Assembly: GCA_023428025.1 (NCBI GenBank)
Contig: JAEYZN010000031.1
Location: 48,144 to 112,143, forward strand
Reading direction: 5' to 3'
Length of the DNA: 64,000 bases
From: Bacillota bacterium
Lineage (GTDB): Bacteria; Bacillota; Clostridia; Christensenellales; SZUA-584
Within the stretch, counting starts at the first letter, position 1. Each line of letters starts with the position of its first letter. The notes beneath the pieces were generated by a model. That model did not search any database, was not told the DNA's origin, and saw only the letters and a list, made by a program, of their open reading frames with translations. The position numbers and the translations under genes are program-made. Of the stretch, positions 24,398-33,049 are shown piece after piece.

Positions 24398-24772
24398 ATG
24401 TTTGGAAAGATGTTTGTCGGGCGGAACGGCCCGGACCAGCTTTCCCTGGCTATGATGATACTGGCGCTTATATTGAGCTTTGTGCCATGGACATATATGT
24501 TTATCATATCGCTGGCGCTCATGCTGCTGGCAATTTGGCGCATGTTTTCCAAGAACATCGACAAGCGCCGCAGGGAAAATTTCGTGGTGCTCAAGCTGGT
24601 TAATAATACAAAAGCGTGGTATTATAGGATTAATGCGCGGCGGCAGCAAAGCAAGCAGTATAAGATATTCAAATGCCCCCAATGCGGGCAGAAGCTGCGC
24701 GTGCCGCGGGGCAAGGGGAAGGTATCCATCAAGTGTTCCAAATGCGGGAACAAGCTGCTGAAAACCACTTGA
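24398..24772 (+). CDS. Two-helix membrane protein with C-terminal zinc ribbon
   Basis: 124 residues. Two hydrophobic helices (LSLAMMILALILSFVPWTYM and MFIISLALMLLAIWRMF) are followed by a basic linker with many Arg and Lys, then a zinc ribbon FKCPQCGQKLRVPRGKGKVS with a second CSKCGNKL knuckle: two CxxCG pairs. This architecture is common in Clostridia as a small protein of unknown function. The first ribbon half resembles those found in zinc-ribbon membrane proteins, so a nucleic-acid or protein contact on the cytoplasmic side is possible. It precedes the DUF1858-rubredoxin-flavodiiron genes but may be separate from them. Confidence 0.75.
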   Translation: MFGKMFVGRNGPDQLSLAMMILALILSFVPWTYMFIISLALMLLAIWRMFSKNIDKRRRENFVVLKLVNNTKAWYYRINARRQQSKQYKIFKCPQCGQKLRVPRGKGKVSIKCSKCGNKLLKTT

Positions 24773-24806
24773 CCGCATCAATATAAACAACAAAAGGGGT
24801 AAGGAT

Positions 24807-25010
24807 ATGGCAACAGTAACAAAGGATATGACCATCGGCCAGCTGCTCTCGCTTGACAGCGGCTGTGCGGTGGTTCTTATGGAAGCCGGTATGCACTGCG
24901 TCGGATGCCCGGCGTCGGCAGGGGAGAGCATCGAAGAAGCCGCTGCCGTTCACGGCTTTGATGTGGATGAGCTGGTGGACAAGCTCAACGCCTATTTTCA
25001 AGATAAATAA
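24807..25010 (+). CDS. DUF1858 redox-disulfide domain protein
   Basis: 67 residues. The sequence VTKDMTIGQLLSLDSGCAVV then LMEAGMHCVGCPASAGESIE matches the DUF1858 / hybrid-cluster-protein-associated disulfide domain, with the CVGC pair as the presumed redox or ligand-binding cysteines. These small domains usually sit near genes for oxidative or nitrosative stress proteins, and here it is 16 bases before rubredoxin and upstream of a flavodiiron protein. Cytoplasmic; the biochemical role is not established. Confidence 0.9.
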   Translation: MATVTKDMTIGQLLSLDSGCAVVLMEAGMHCVGCPASAGESIEEAAAVHGFDVDELVDKLNAYFQDK

Positions 25011-25026
25011 GTGAGGAGAGACATTT

Positions 25027-25185
25027 ATGAAGAAGTATGAATGCACAGTTTGCGGCTACATTTACGACCCGGCTGAGGGAGACCCGGATAACGGCGTGGC
25101 GCCCGGCACGGCCTGGGAAAATGTGCCTGAAGATTGGGTGTGCCCGTTGTGCGGCGCTTCCAAGGATATGTTTGAAGAAGCTTAA
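25027..25185 (+). CDS. Rubredoxin
   Basis: 52 residues, full length for rubredoxin. Two CxxCG knuckles, CTVCG (Cys6, Cys9) and CPLCG (Cys39, Cys42), bind one iron; the YIYDPAEGDPDNGVAPGT loop and the ENVPEDWVCP stretch are standard. It carries single electrons in the cytoplasm and, given its position 15 bases before the flavodiiron gene, most likely feeds that enzyme. GTGAGGAGAGAC precedes ATG 25027. The DUF1858, rubredoxin and flavodiiron genes form one transcription unit ending at the hairpin at 26418. Confidence 0.97.
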   Translation: MKKYECTVCGYIYDPAEGDPDNGVAPGTAWENVPEDWVCPLCGASKDMFEEA

Positions 25186-25200
25186 AAACGGGGGCATGGC

Positions 25201-26397
25201 ATGGAGCCTGTAAAAATCGCCGGCGGCATCTGGTGGGTGGGCGCGCAGAACCCGAAGCTTCGGGTGTTCGACGTGATCATGCGGACCGACTGGGGAACGT
25301 CGTACAACAGCTACCTCATCAAGGGGACGGAAAAGACGGCGGTGGTGGACGCGGTGAAGGAAGGCTTTACGGATGAGCAGCTTGAGCGGATATCCGCCGT
25401 TTGCGATATCTCGGCCATCGACTATATCATCTGCAACCATACCGAGCCGGACCACTCGGGCGGAGTGAAAAAGCTGCTGGAAAAGGCGCCGGACGCGGTG
25501 GTGCTGTGCTCCAAACCAGCCAGCGTATTTTTAAAGAATATCGTGGGCGACAAGTTCGAATGCAAGGTGGTGGAGGACGGCGAGACGGTGGAGCTGGGCG
25601 GCAAGACGCTGCGGTTCATCTCCGCGCCGTACCTGCACTGGCCGGATTCCATGTTCACCTATGTGACGGAGGACGCCGTGCTGCTGTCCGGCGACGTATT
25701 CGGCTTCCACTTCTCGGCGCAGAACGTGTTCGACGACTTAACGCCGCTCTCGGACGAGATGCTGAAGTCGCAGAAGTATTACTTCGACGTGATCATGGGG
25801 CCGTTCAAGAGCTATGTGCTGGACGCTGTGAAGAAGGTGCGCGGGCTGCATGTGGACGTGATCGGGCCGTCGCACGGGCCGGTGCTGCGCAAGGCGCCGT
25901 GGGACGCGGTGGACCGCTATGAGCATTGGGCGTCCGACATACTCGCGGTGAATGTGCCGAAGAAGGTGTACGTGGGTTACGTGTCCTGCTACGGCTACAC
26001 GCGCGCGCTGGCCGAGGCCATCGCGGAGGTGGCGCAGCAGGCCGGGTACGACGTGGAGCTGGAGGATGTGTCTCTGGCGGATGCCGCCGTTTGCGCGGAG
26101 AAGATCCACAAGGCGGACGCGGTGGCCATCGGCTCGCCGACGCTCAACCGGGACGCTTTGAAGCCGGTGTGGGACGTGCTGACGTCGCTGTCCACTTACA
26201 TCGTGAAGGGCAAGCCCGCGGTGGTGTTCGGGTCTTTCGGATGGAGCGGGGAATCCATCAAGTATTTAAGCGAACGGCTGCGGGCGGTGGGCGCGGATGT
26301 GCTGGGCACGTGCAGCGCCAAACTGAAGCCGGACGACAAGGAGCTGGCCGAAGCGGAAAAGCTGGGCAAAACGCTCTGCGACGCGCTGGCGCAGTAA
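25201..26397 (+). CDS. Flavodiiron protein (FprA family, oxygen/NO reductase)
   Basis: 398 residues. The N-terminal metallo-beta-lactamase domain carries the diiron ligand motif HTEPDHSGG (H-x-E-x-D, residues about 80-88), further His/Asp in SGDVFGFH and PSHGPVLR. The C-terminal 150 residues are a flavodoxin domain (VYVGYVSCYGYTRALAEAIA, then GSPTLNRDALKPV and VFGSFGWSGESIKY) that binds FMN. Such proteins reduce oxygen to water or NO to N2O with electrons from rubredoxin, encoded just upstream. This points to an anaerobe that meets traces of oxygen or NO. Length and order are normal. Confidence 0.96.
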   Translation: MEPVKIAGGIWWVGAQNPKLRVFDVIMRTDWGTSYNSYLIKGTEKTAVVDAVKEGFTDEQLERISAVCDISAIDYIICNHTEPDHSGGVKKLLEKAPDAVVLCSKPASVFLKNIVGDKFECKVVEDGETVELGGKTLRFISAPYLHWPDSMFTYVTEDAVLLSGDVFGFHFSAQNVFDDLTPLSDEMLKSQKYYFDVIMGPFKSYVLDAVKKVRGLHVDVIGPSHGPVLRKAPWDAVDRYEHWASDILAVNVPKKVYVGYVSCYGYTRALAEAIAEVAQQAGYDVELEDVSLADAAVCAEKIHKADAVAIGSPTLNRDALKPVWDVLTSLSTYIVKGKPAVVFGSFGWSGESIKYLSERLRAVGADVLGTCSAKLKPDDKELAEAEKLGKTLCDALAQ

Positions 26398-26417
26398 ACT
26401 CAAAAGCAAAGCATTCA

Positions 26418-26444
26418 AAGAAGCCGAAGAGGGCTTCTTTTTTT
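26418..26444 (+). terminator. Terminator of the rubredoxin-flavodiiron operon
   Basis: AAGAAGCC (26418-26425) with GGCTTCTT (26432-26439) and a T run to 26444. Confidence 0.85.
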
Positions 26445-26503
26445 GCAAAGAGGGCCGGGGTCCATGGTATAATGGAACCATATAACGGACAAGGAGAAGG
26501 CGG

Positions 26504-26863
26504 ATGCATTTTTTTCAGCTGATGATAAGGGTCAGGGACATGCAGAAGTCCATGGCGTTCTACAGGGATTTCGCTGGTCTGAATGTGCTGAAAAGCTTAA
26601 AGTCTGACGAGTGGGAGGTGGCCTTTCTGGCGGACAAAGAGGGCGCCACGCAGATCGAACTCATCTATATGCCGCAGGGCGCGAAGGTGGAAGCGAAAGG
26701 GCTGACGGTATGCTTCCATGCCGAGGATGTGGATGCGCTGCATATAAAAGCGCAGGAGCAGGGACTCAATCCGTCGGACATCAGGAATCCGGACCCGGAA
26801 AACAGATACTTCTATGTTTATGACCCGGACGGCGTTTCCATTGAATTCAAGCAAAAGGTTTAA
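26504..26863 (+). CDS. VOC / glyoxalase-like protein
   Basis: 119 residues, two beta-alpha-beta-beta-beta modules as in glyoxalase I. Opening MHFFQLMIRVRDMQKSMAFY then RDFAGLNVLK, and closing YFYVYDPDGVSIEFKQ, where the Glu in IEF is the usual metal ligand; the N-terminal ligand position is His2 or His-like and a second His (CFHAEDVD) lies midway. Members act as lactoylglutathione lyases, dioxygenases or binding proteins; the substrate is unknown. GACAAGGAGAAGG precedes the ATG. It converges on lepB over a shared strong hairpin. Confidence 0.85.
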   Translation: MHFFQLMIRVRDMQKSMAFYRDFAGLNVLKSLKSDEWEVAFLADKEGATQIELIYMPQGAKVEAKGLTVCFHAEDVDALHIKAQEQGLNPSDIRNPDPENRYFYVYDPDGVSIEFKQKV

Positions 26864-26875
26864 GCCAGATGCCGC

Positions 26876-26920
26876 AGCAGCAAAAAGGGAAACCGCCTGG
26901 CGGCTTCCCTTTTTGCTGCT
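26876..26920. terminator. Bidirectional terminator between the VOC gene and lepB
   Basis: AGCAGCAAAAAGGGAA (26876-26891) pairs perfectly with TTCCCTTTTTGCTGCT (26905-26920) around an inner GC-rich loop. It ends genes on both strands. Confidence 0.85.
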
Positions 26921-26935
26921 TGCTTTGCGCTGTTG

Positions 26936-27511
26936 TTACAGGCCCGTTATCTTGTCGAAAGGCCAGATGACGAAGAGCGCCTTGCCCAGTATCATGCTGT
27001 ATGGCAGCGACCCGATGCTGCTGTTGGTGGAATCCATGGAGGCGTTGCGGTTGTCGCCCATCACGAAGACGCAATCTTCCGGCACGATCACGGGCGCCAG
27101 GTCGTTGTTCAGATAACCGGCGAAGTATGTGGTGTCCGGCACGTTGTTGATGTAGAGCGTGCCGTCGTGTATCTCGATGGTGTCGCCCTCGGTGCCGATG
27201 ACGCGCTTGACAAACGTCTCCGTCCGGTTGGGGTAATTGCAGATGATGATGTCCCCATAGGCCGGCTCGCTGAACCAGTACGTCACCTTTTCCATAAACA
27301 CATATTCGTTGGTCAGCAGCACCGGTTCCATGGAGCTGCCGTCCACGCGAATGAATTCGAAAACAAAAAACCTCAGTGTCAGCGCGATGGCGACCGCCGC
27401 GATCAGAGACACCAGCCATCCCCATGTTTCGCGCTTGCGCGTGGCGGCTTTGCGCTGCATACGCGACTCAGACCCCAAATCTTCTTCCAGATCAGCCAAG
27501 TTACTTTTCAT
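26936..27511 (-). CDS. lepB: Signal peptidase I
   Basis: 191 residues with one N-terminal membrane anchor (WGWLVSLIAAVAIALTLRFF) after a 29-residue charged cytoplasmic tail. The catalytic serine motif RVDGSSMEPVL places Ser60 as nucleophile and FVKRVIG gives Lys102 as general base; box E is FVMGDNRNASMDS. It removes signal peptides from exported proteins such as the serpin-like and LysM proteins (lipoproteins use signal peptidase II instead). Single-helix form is typical of Gram-positives. The start overlaps the DUF951 stop by 11 bases, in an operon with MscS. Confidence 0.95.
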   Translation of the reverse strand: MKSNLADLEEDLGSESRMQRKAATRKRETWGWLVSLIAAVAIALTLRFFVFEFIRVDGSSMEPVLLTNEYVFMEKVTYWFSEPAYGDIIICNYPNRTETFVKRVIGTEGDTIEIHDGTLYINNVPDTTYFAGYLNNDLAPVIVPEDCVFVMGDNRNASMDSTNSSIGSLPYSMILGKALFVIWPFDKITGL

Positions 27512-27686
27512 CAGGCAGTATCCTTTTCAGTCTTTTTATAAACATCTCATGAGGCAGCATCACGATATGGCCACAGCCGAGACACTTGACCTTGACATCC
27601 ATGCCGACGCGGATGACGCGCCACCTGTTCTCCCCGCACGGATGCGGCTTTTTCATCTGTACGGTGTCGTTCAAATGATATTCCAA
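27501..27686 (-). CDS. DUF951 family protein
   Basis: 61 residues. MEYHLNDTVQMKKPHPCGEN, then WRVIRVGMDVKVKCLGCGHI and VMLPHEMFIKRLKRI. The KKPHPCG...W...R.G.D...KC..CG pattern with three cysteines is the DUF951 family, a small zinc-ribbon-like protein found throughout Firmicutes. It is nearly always next to mscS and often ssb/rpsF/rpsR or ychF, as is partly the case here (mscS is 11 bases upstream). Function unknown; nucleic-acid binding is sometimes suggested. Confidence 0.92.
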   Translation of the reverse strand: MEYHLNDTVQMKKPHPCGENRWRVIRVGMDVKVKCLGCGHIVMLPHEMFIKRLKRILPDEK

Positions 27687-27697
27687 GCAAACCTCCG

Positions 27698-28567
27698 TCA
27701 GCCGCTGATGACCACGCGATGCGGGTAAGGAACCTTCACGCCGCTGCGCGAGAACTCGTCCACGATCATCCGGCGCAGCGCGCGCTCCGTTTCCCAGTGG
27801 GTGAGCGGCTTCACGCGGATGATCATGCGCAGCACAATGCTGGATTCTTCCAGCTCTATTATACCGAGAACGTGCGGTTCTTCAAGTATATTATCATGCG
27901 CCTTCATATATTCCAATCCCAATGATTGCATAATCCCGCTGGCTTTTTCAATATCGGTGTCGTAAGAAACCGGGATGTCGAGCACGGCAAGGTTGTCTCC
28001 CCGGGAATAGTTGATCACCTTGGTGATGTTGCCGTTGGGGATGATGGCGGTCTCCCCGGTGAATTTTTTGACGGAGGTGGTGCGCAGCGTGATGGCCTCC
28101 ACCGTCCCCTTCTCGCCGTCCGCCTCGATATAATCGCCCACGGCGTACTGGTTTTCGAACAGCATGAATATGCCGGAGAAGACGTCCTTCACCAGGCTCT
28201 GGGCGCCGAAGGCGATGACGATGCCGCCGATGCCTGCGGCGGCCAGCAGCGAGGCGACCGCGGTGCCGAGGTTGAGAACGCCCAGTATCGCCATGAACGC
28301 GAGAAAATAGACCGCATATTTGATGACGGAATCCGTGACCGTCTGTATCGTTTCGGTTTTTTTGCCGAACGCGGTTTCGGGGCGGCGCTGTACGCGCAGA
28401 TGCAGTATCCTTTTGAATATGCGGCGGAGCACGGCGATGACGATGCGCGCCAGTATGATGATGGCGACGATTTTGACGAGACCGAAAAGAATATCGGCGG
28501 CCTGGCCGCCCAGCTCGTCGAAAAATTTCGCGATACTGTCCCACGCATTTTTGAGGAAATTCTCCAT
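27698..28567 (-). CDS. Small-conductance mechanosensitive channel (MscS family)
   Basis: 289 residues from ATG 28567, with AAAGGAGG six bases upstream. Three membrane helices: around residues 15-40, 75-95 and the pore helix GTAVASLLAAAGIGGIVIAF with the alternating Ala/Gly pattern of MscS TM3, followed by GAQSLVKDVFSGIFMLFENQ, the conserved beta-domain start. The cytoplasmic cage domain follows (YIEADGEKGTVEAITLRTTS). It opens under membrane tension to release solutes during osmotic downshock. First gene of the mscS-DUF951-lepB operon. N-terminal extension in the raw frame has no ribosome site. Confidence 0.95.
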   Translation of the reverse strand: MENFLKNAWDSIAKFFDELGGQAADILFGLVKIVAIIILARIVIAVLRRIFKRILHLRVQRRPETAFGKKTETIQTVTDSVIKYAVYFLAFMAILGVLNLGTAVASLLAAAGIGGIVIAFGAQSLVKDVFSGIFMLFENQYAVGDYIEADGEKGTVEAITLRTTSVKKFTGETAIIPNGNITKVINYSRGDNLAVLDIPVSYDTDIEKASGIMQSLGLEYMKAHDNILEEPHVLGIIELEESSIVLRMIIRVKPLTHWETERALRRMIVDEFSRSGVKVPYPHRVVISG

Positions 28568-28792
28568 CACAGCCTCCTTTGATTCATTATAACACACAGA
28601 CATCCGTTGCGACAGGTGACGCGCGCCGTGTTGATTGTTGCCGCAGCGCGCCTTTTTCACACGTACGGAAGGAATAAAACGGCAAAAGCGTATCCCTCTT
28701 TTCAGTGATATTTACAATTTGTTCATAACGTTGTATTGTTATTGTCATGTGAATATGTGAGAATATTTGTACCAATGACGGGAGGAAAAGTT

Positions 28793-30019
28793 TTGAAGAA
28801 GAAACTGACAGTGATCATATGTCTTTTATTGGCGGGCGCCATGGTTTTAGGCGGCTGCAGCCTGGTGGAGTCCCAGGAGGACGCCTCGGCGACCGCCGCG
28901 CCCGATTCATCGACAGCTAATGTGGTGGTGGCCGAGGTGGCCGGCGACCCGATCTATTATGACGATTATTACGCGCAGTTTGCCAGCGTGTGCGCACAGA
29001 TGGGCATCTCGCCTGACGACGAAACATATGCGGTATATTTCAAGGATTCGGTGATCGAATCCATGGTCAGCGAAAAAGTTCTGAAGAAGATGCTGACGGA
29101 TAAGGGCTACATGGACCTGTCCGACGCGCAGCTGGCTGAGGCGGAGCAGAATGCTGAAACGGACATCAAGGCGTATCTTGAGAGCAGCTATAAAACGGAA
29201 ATTGAGGAAAAGCTGGGCGAAGGCTATACCGACGAGCAGTATGCCGCGGAGCTTGAGAGCTACAAGCAGCTGCTGCTGGAAGGCAGCGGGATGACGTGGG
29301 AAGAGGTCGTGGAGAGCTATACGCTGAGCATGGCGGAAGAAGCGGCCAAGGCGGATCTGGTGGGCGACCTGGAACCCACCGAGGAAGAGGTGCGCGCCGA
29401 GTATGACGAACAGGTGGCGGCCGACAAGGAATCCATGGATGAGGACCCCACCATCTATGAGTCTTCCGCGATGAGCGGTTCCACCGTCTATTACGTTCCG
29501 GCAGGGCTGCGCAACGTGAAACAGGTGCTGATCAAGATCGACGACAGCACGAGCGAAGCCATCAGCCTGCTGCGCGACAACGCGCTGGACGCGCAGGCGG
29601 ACATCCTGCTGGAGAAGGCGCTGGCCGATATCCAGGCCAAAGCGGACGAGGTGCTGGCGAAGCTCCAGTCGGGCGAGATCACGTTTGATCAGGCCATCAC
29701 CGATTACAACGACGACGAGGGCATGCCGGAAGCGGGATACGCCGTGTCTCAGGGGAGCGACACCTACATGGAGCCGTTTACCACGGGCGCGATGGCGCTG
29801 GCGAAGGCCGGCGATGTCTCCGGGCTGGTCGCGACGGACTACGGCTATCACATCCTCCAGTATGCCGGCGATCTGACGCCCGGCGCCGTGGACTATGAGA
29901 CGCTGAAGGCCGGGATAAAGGAGACGCTGAAGACGACGCTGCAGGATGAGAAGTGGACGTCCATCACCGAGGACTGGAAAACACAGAGCAACGTGGTGTA
30001 CTACAAGGAAAACTATTGA
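28793..30019 (+). CDS. Parvulin-type peptidyl-prolyl isomerase lipoprotein (PrsA-like)
   Basis: 408 residues from TTG 28793 with GGGAGGAAAAG before it. Signal peptide MKKKLTVIICLLLAGAMVLGGC with lipobox LGGC (Cys22), then a helical SurA/PrsA-like N-terminal region and a PPIC (parvulin) domain from about residue 235 (VKQVLIKID) to 365 (GYHILQYAGD). The parvulin domain has a helical insertion of about 40 residues after the first strand, rich in Ala, Asp and Glu, so it is a divergent member; several usual active-site His residues are not evident. It should help extracellular proteins fold, or act only as a holdase. Followed by a clear terminator; it faces away from mscS. Confidence 0.88.
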   Translation: MKKKLTVIICLLLAGAMVLGGCSLVESQEDASATAAPDSSTANVVVAEVAGDPIYYDDYYAQFASVCAQMGISPDDETYAVYFKDSVIESMVSEKVLKKMLTDKGYMDLSDAQLAEAEQNAETDIKAYLESSYKTEIEEKLGEGYTDEQYAAELESYKQLLLEGSGMTWEEVVESYTLSMAEEAAKADLVGDLEPTEEEVRAEYDEQVAADKESMDEDPTIYESSAMSGSTVYYVPAGLRNVKQVLIKIDDSTSEAISLLRDNALDAQADILLEKALADIQAKADEVLAKLQSGEITFDQAITDYNDDEGMPEAGYAVSQGSDTYMEPFTTGAMALAKAGDVSGLVATDYGYHILQYAGDLTPGAVDYETLKAGIKETLKTTLQDEKWTSITEDWKTQSNVVYYKENY

Positions 30020-30034
30020 CACATGATGAAAGCG

Positions 30035-30069
30035 GCGGGGCCTCAATACCAGGGCGCCCCGCTTTTTTT
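30035..30069 (+). terminator. Terminator of the parvulin lipoprotein gene
   Basis: GCGGGGC (30035-30041) with GCCCCGC (30056-30062), then seven T. Confidence 0.85.
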
Positions 30070-30194
30070 GTGGCGCTGGAAAGATTTATCCGCCGTCATT
30101 TTCTGCCGCTTCGCCGGAATGATAAGATTCTTGAATACGGAATGTAAGTATGTTATATTACCGTTATGCCATCTCAGGCAAACAGGAGGTTGGA

Positions 30195-31736
30195 ATGGAC
30201 ACTGAGCAGCTTGTGGGGATACATTTTCCCGAAATACTGATACCCGACAAAAAAATAAACAAGCAGAAGTGGGCTGTGATCGCGTGCGACCAGTTTACCT
30301 CGAACGAGGATTATTGGATAAAGACATCGAAGACGGTGGGCGGCGCTCCGTCGTCGCTGCATATCATCGTGCCGGAAGCGCACCTGAATGACAGCGATGT
30401 GGAAGAGCGCATACGTCACGCCAAGCAGACGATGGTGGACTATATCGAGGACGGCGTGCTGGTCCGGCTGCCCAAGGGCGTGATGCTGGTGGAGCGCGAA
30501 ACGCCGTTCGGCACGCGTATCGGGCTGGTGCTGGCGGTGGACCTGGAGCAGTACGACATCGACTACCGACGCAAGCCGCTGATCCGTGCGACGGAGCAGA
30601 CGGTGACTGAACGGCTGCCCATTCGCATGCGGCTGAGGGAGGGCGCGGTGATCGAGTGCCCGCACGTAATGCTGCTCATCGACGACCCCAAGGACACGGT
30701 GATCGGGCCGGTATATGACGCGCGCGGACAGCTGCCCAAGCTGTACGACACGCCGCTGATGATGGGCGGCGGCCATGTGAAGGGCTGGTTCGCGGAGGAC
30801 CCGGAGGTGCTGGACGGCATAACGGCGGCGCTGAAGAACCTGAAACGCAGCGCGATGGACGGCATGCTGTTTGCCGTGGGCGACGGCAATCACTCGCTGG
30901 CGTCCGCGAAAGGGATATGGGAGCGCCGCAAAGCGGAGCTGAGTGAAGAAGCGTTGCAGGACGACCCGCTGCGCTACGCGCTGGTGGAGGTCGTCAACCT
31001 GTATGACCACGGCATCACGATGCACCCGATACACCGCGTGCTGTTTGGCGTGGATGTGCCGGTGGCGCTGCGCATGCTGGTGTCCATACTCAACAGCCAG
31101 GGGCAAGAAGCCTCGATGATATACACGCGTGGGACGCGTGTTCAGCAAAAGGAGGGCGTGCAGACCATCCGCTTTGAATCCAAGATGTCCAAAGGGATCA
31201 TTGAGGTGAAAAAGCCGAGGCACGACCTGATCACGCAGACGCTGACGCTGGCGCTGGACGCGCTCTTAAAAGAGCTGCCGCGCGCCCGCATTGACTATAT
31301 ACACGGAGACGAGGAATTCCATACGCTGGCGAAGGGCCATGCCAGCCTCGGGTTCCAGATGGAGCCCATGCGCAAGGAGGAGCTGTTTGATTCGGTCGTG
31401 ACCTACGGGGTGCTGCCGAGAAAGGCTTTCTCGATGGGCGTGGCTGAGGAAAAGCGCTATTACTTTGAAGGCCGCCTGCTGGTGAACGCAGACGAGGAAG
31501 AAGAGCCCGAACAGACGCAGGACGCTGAGGAGCCGGAGATGCCGCAGGCGCCGCCGGAGACGGCGGGCGAAGAGCCGGAGGCCGGGTTTGACGCCGAAGA
31601 AGATGACTTTGAGACATTGACGGCGGACGACACGGAGGGCAGCATCAACGCTGATGATATGGAGCAGCCCGAAGCGGAGAGCCGGATGGAAAAGCGCCCG
31701 AAGCGGCGGCTGTTTGGGAAGAGAGACCAGCAATGA
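30195..31736 (+). CDS. DUF1015 family protein with acidic tail
   Basis: 513 residues from ATG 30195, preceded by AGGAGGTTGGA. The first 420 residues match DUF1015: HFPEILIPDKKINKQKWAVI, ACDQFTSNEDYW, the VGDGNHSLASAKGIWE motif (GNHS, residues about 234-249) and LRYALVEVVNLYD. The last 85 residues are very acidic (EEEEPEQTQDAEEPEMPQ...) and end in a basic KRPKRRLFGKRD patch, an addition that I do not recall from the family. Biochemical function is not settled; the family is often near serine or amino-acid genes. It overlaps aspartokinase by four bases, so a role in the same pathway is plausible. Confidence 0.85.
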   Translation: MDTEQLVGIHFPEILIPDKKINKQKWAVIACDQFTSNEDYWIKTSKTVGGAPSSLHIIVPEAHLNDSDVEERIRHAKQTMVDYIEDGVLVRLPKGVMLVERETPFGTRIGLVLAVDLEQYDIDYRRKPLIRATEQTVTERLPIRMRLREGAVIECPHVMLLIDDPKDTVIGPVYDARGQLPKLYDTPLMMGGGHVKGWFAEDPEVLDGITAALKNLKRSAMDGMLFAVGDGNHSLASAKGIWERRKAELSEEALQDDPLRYALVEVVNLYDHGITMHPIHRVLFGVDVPVALRMLVSILNSQGQEASMIYTRGTRVQQKEGVQTIRFESKMSKGIIEVKKPRHDLITQTLTLALDALLKELPRARIDYIHGDEEFHTLAKGHASLGFQMEPMRKEELFDSVVTYGVLPRKAFSMGVAEEKRYYFEGRLLVNADEEEEPEQTQDAEEPEMPQAPPETAGEEPEAGFDAEEDDFETLTADDTEGSINADDMEQPEAESRMEKRPKRRLFGKRDQQ

Positions 31737-33040
31737 AGGTATGTAAATTTGGCGGCAGCTCGCTGGCCGACGCCGGACAGATAAAGAAGGTCAGGGATAT
31801 TATTCTGGCGGACGCCCAGCGGCTTTATGTGGTGCCGTCCGCACCCGGCAAGCGGAACTGTGCCGACACCAAGGTGACGGACATGCTGATCGCGTATTAC
31901 GGCGCGGTCACGCGCGGCGAGGACGCCACGGCGTTGTTCAATGACATCAAGCAGCGCTATGTGGAGATTCGCGACGGGCTGGGCGTCAGCACCGATATCG
32001 AAGGGCTGATGGATAAAATCGCGGCGGATGTGAAGGCCGGTGCGGGCGAGGATTATACCGTGAGCCGCGGCGAATACTTAAACGGCGTGCTGATGGCGGA
32101 CTATCTGGGCTTCGATTTCATAGATCCGGCCGAGGTGATATTTTTCGGCGCGAACGGCGCGTATGAGTCTGAAAAAACGCGGACGGTGATGCGCGGACGG
32201 CTGAGGCAGTCCAGCAAGGCCGTGATCCCCGGCTTCTACGGCTCGCTGCCCGACGGCACCATCAAGACGTTTTCCCGCGGCGGGTCGGACATCACCGGCG
32301 CGATCGTGGCCAGGGCGGCCCGTGCCGACGTGTATGAGAACTGGACGGATGTATCCGGCGTGCTGATGGCGGACCCGCGCATCGTCGAGAACCCGCGGGT
32401 GATCCGCAGGATCACGTACCGCGAGCTGCGCGAGCTGTCGTACATGGGCGCGACGGTGCTGCACGAGGACGCGATATTCCCCGTGTTCAAGGCCAACATT
32501 CCCATCAACATCAAGAACACCAACGACCCGGAAGCGCCGGGCACCATGATCGTTCCCAATGTGGACGACAAGGACACCGAGGTGATTACCGGCATCGCGG
32601 GCAAGAAGGGCTTCACCGTCATCTCGGTGGAAAAGGCCAACATGAACGCGGAGCTGGGCTTTGGGCGCAAAGTGCTCTCCGCGCTGGAGATGAACGACAT
32701 CCGGTTCGAGCACATGCCGTCCGGCATCGACACGCTAAGCGTGGTGCTGTCCAACAGCGAGATGGACGGCAAGCAGCCCAAGCTCACGGACGACGTGTAT
32801 AACCTGTGCCAGCCCGATTCGCTGGAGGTGTTCAAGGGCCTCGCGCTGATCGCGACGGTGGGCCGCGGCATGATCCGCAACGTGGGCGTGGCCGCCAAGC
32901 TGTTTACGTCGCTGGCCAACAGCAGGGTCAATATCCGCATGATCGATCAGGGCTCCAGCGAGATGAACATCATCGTGGGTGTGGATGAGCAAGATTTTGA
33001 AACGGCGATAAGGGCGATCTACAACGCATTCTGTGATTAG
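31733..33040 (+). CDS. lysC: Aspartate kinase
   Basis: 435 residues. The kinase signature KFGGSSLADAGQIKKV opens the protein; SRGEYLNG and KTFSRGGSDITGAIVARA are catalytic-domain motifs, and the C-terminal 140 residues form two ACT domains (KKGFTVISVEKANMNAELGF and LALIATVGRGMIRNVGVAAK). It phosphorylates aspartate in the first step toward lysine, threonine and methionine; the ACT pair predicts feedback control by a pathway amino acid. It is one continuous gene. It overlaps the DUF1015 gene and is followed nine bases later by an AEC transporter, so these three are probably one operon. Confidence 0.95.
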   Translation: MKVCKFGGSSLADAGQIKKVRDIILADAQRLYVVPSAPGKRNCADTKVTDMLIAYYGAVTRGEDATALFNDIKQRYVEIRDGLGVSTDIEGLMDKIAADVKAGAGEDYTVSRGEYLNGVLMADYLGFDFIDPAEVIFFGANGAYESEKTRTVMRGRLRQSSKAVIPGFYGSLPDGTIKTFSRGGSDITGAIVARAARADVYENWTDVSGVLMADPRIVENPRVIRRITYRELRELSYMGATVLHEDAIFPVFKANIPINIKNTNDPEAPGTMIVPNVDDKDTEVITGIAGKKGFTVISVEKANMNAELGFGRKVLSALEMNDIRFEHMPSGIDTLSVVLSNSEMDGKQPKLTDDVYNLCQPDSLEVFKGLALIATVGRGMIRNVGVAAKLFTSLANSRVNIRMIDQGSSEMNIIVGVDEQDFETAIRAIYNAFCD

Positions 33041-33049
33041 GCTGATGAG

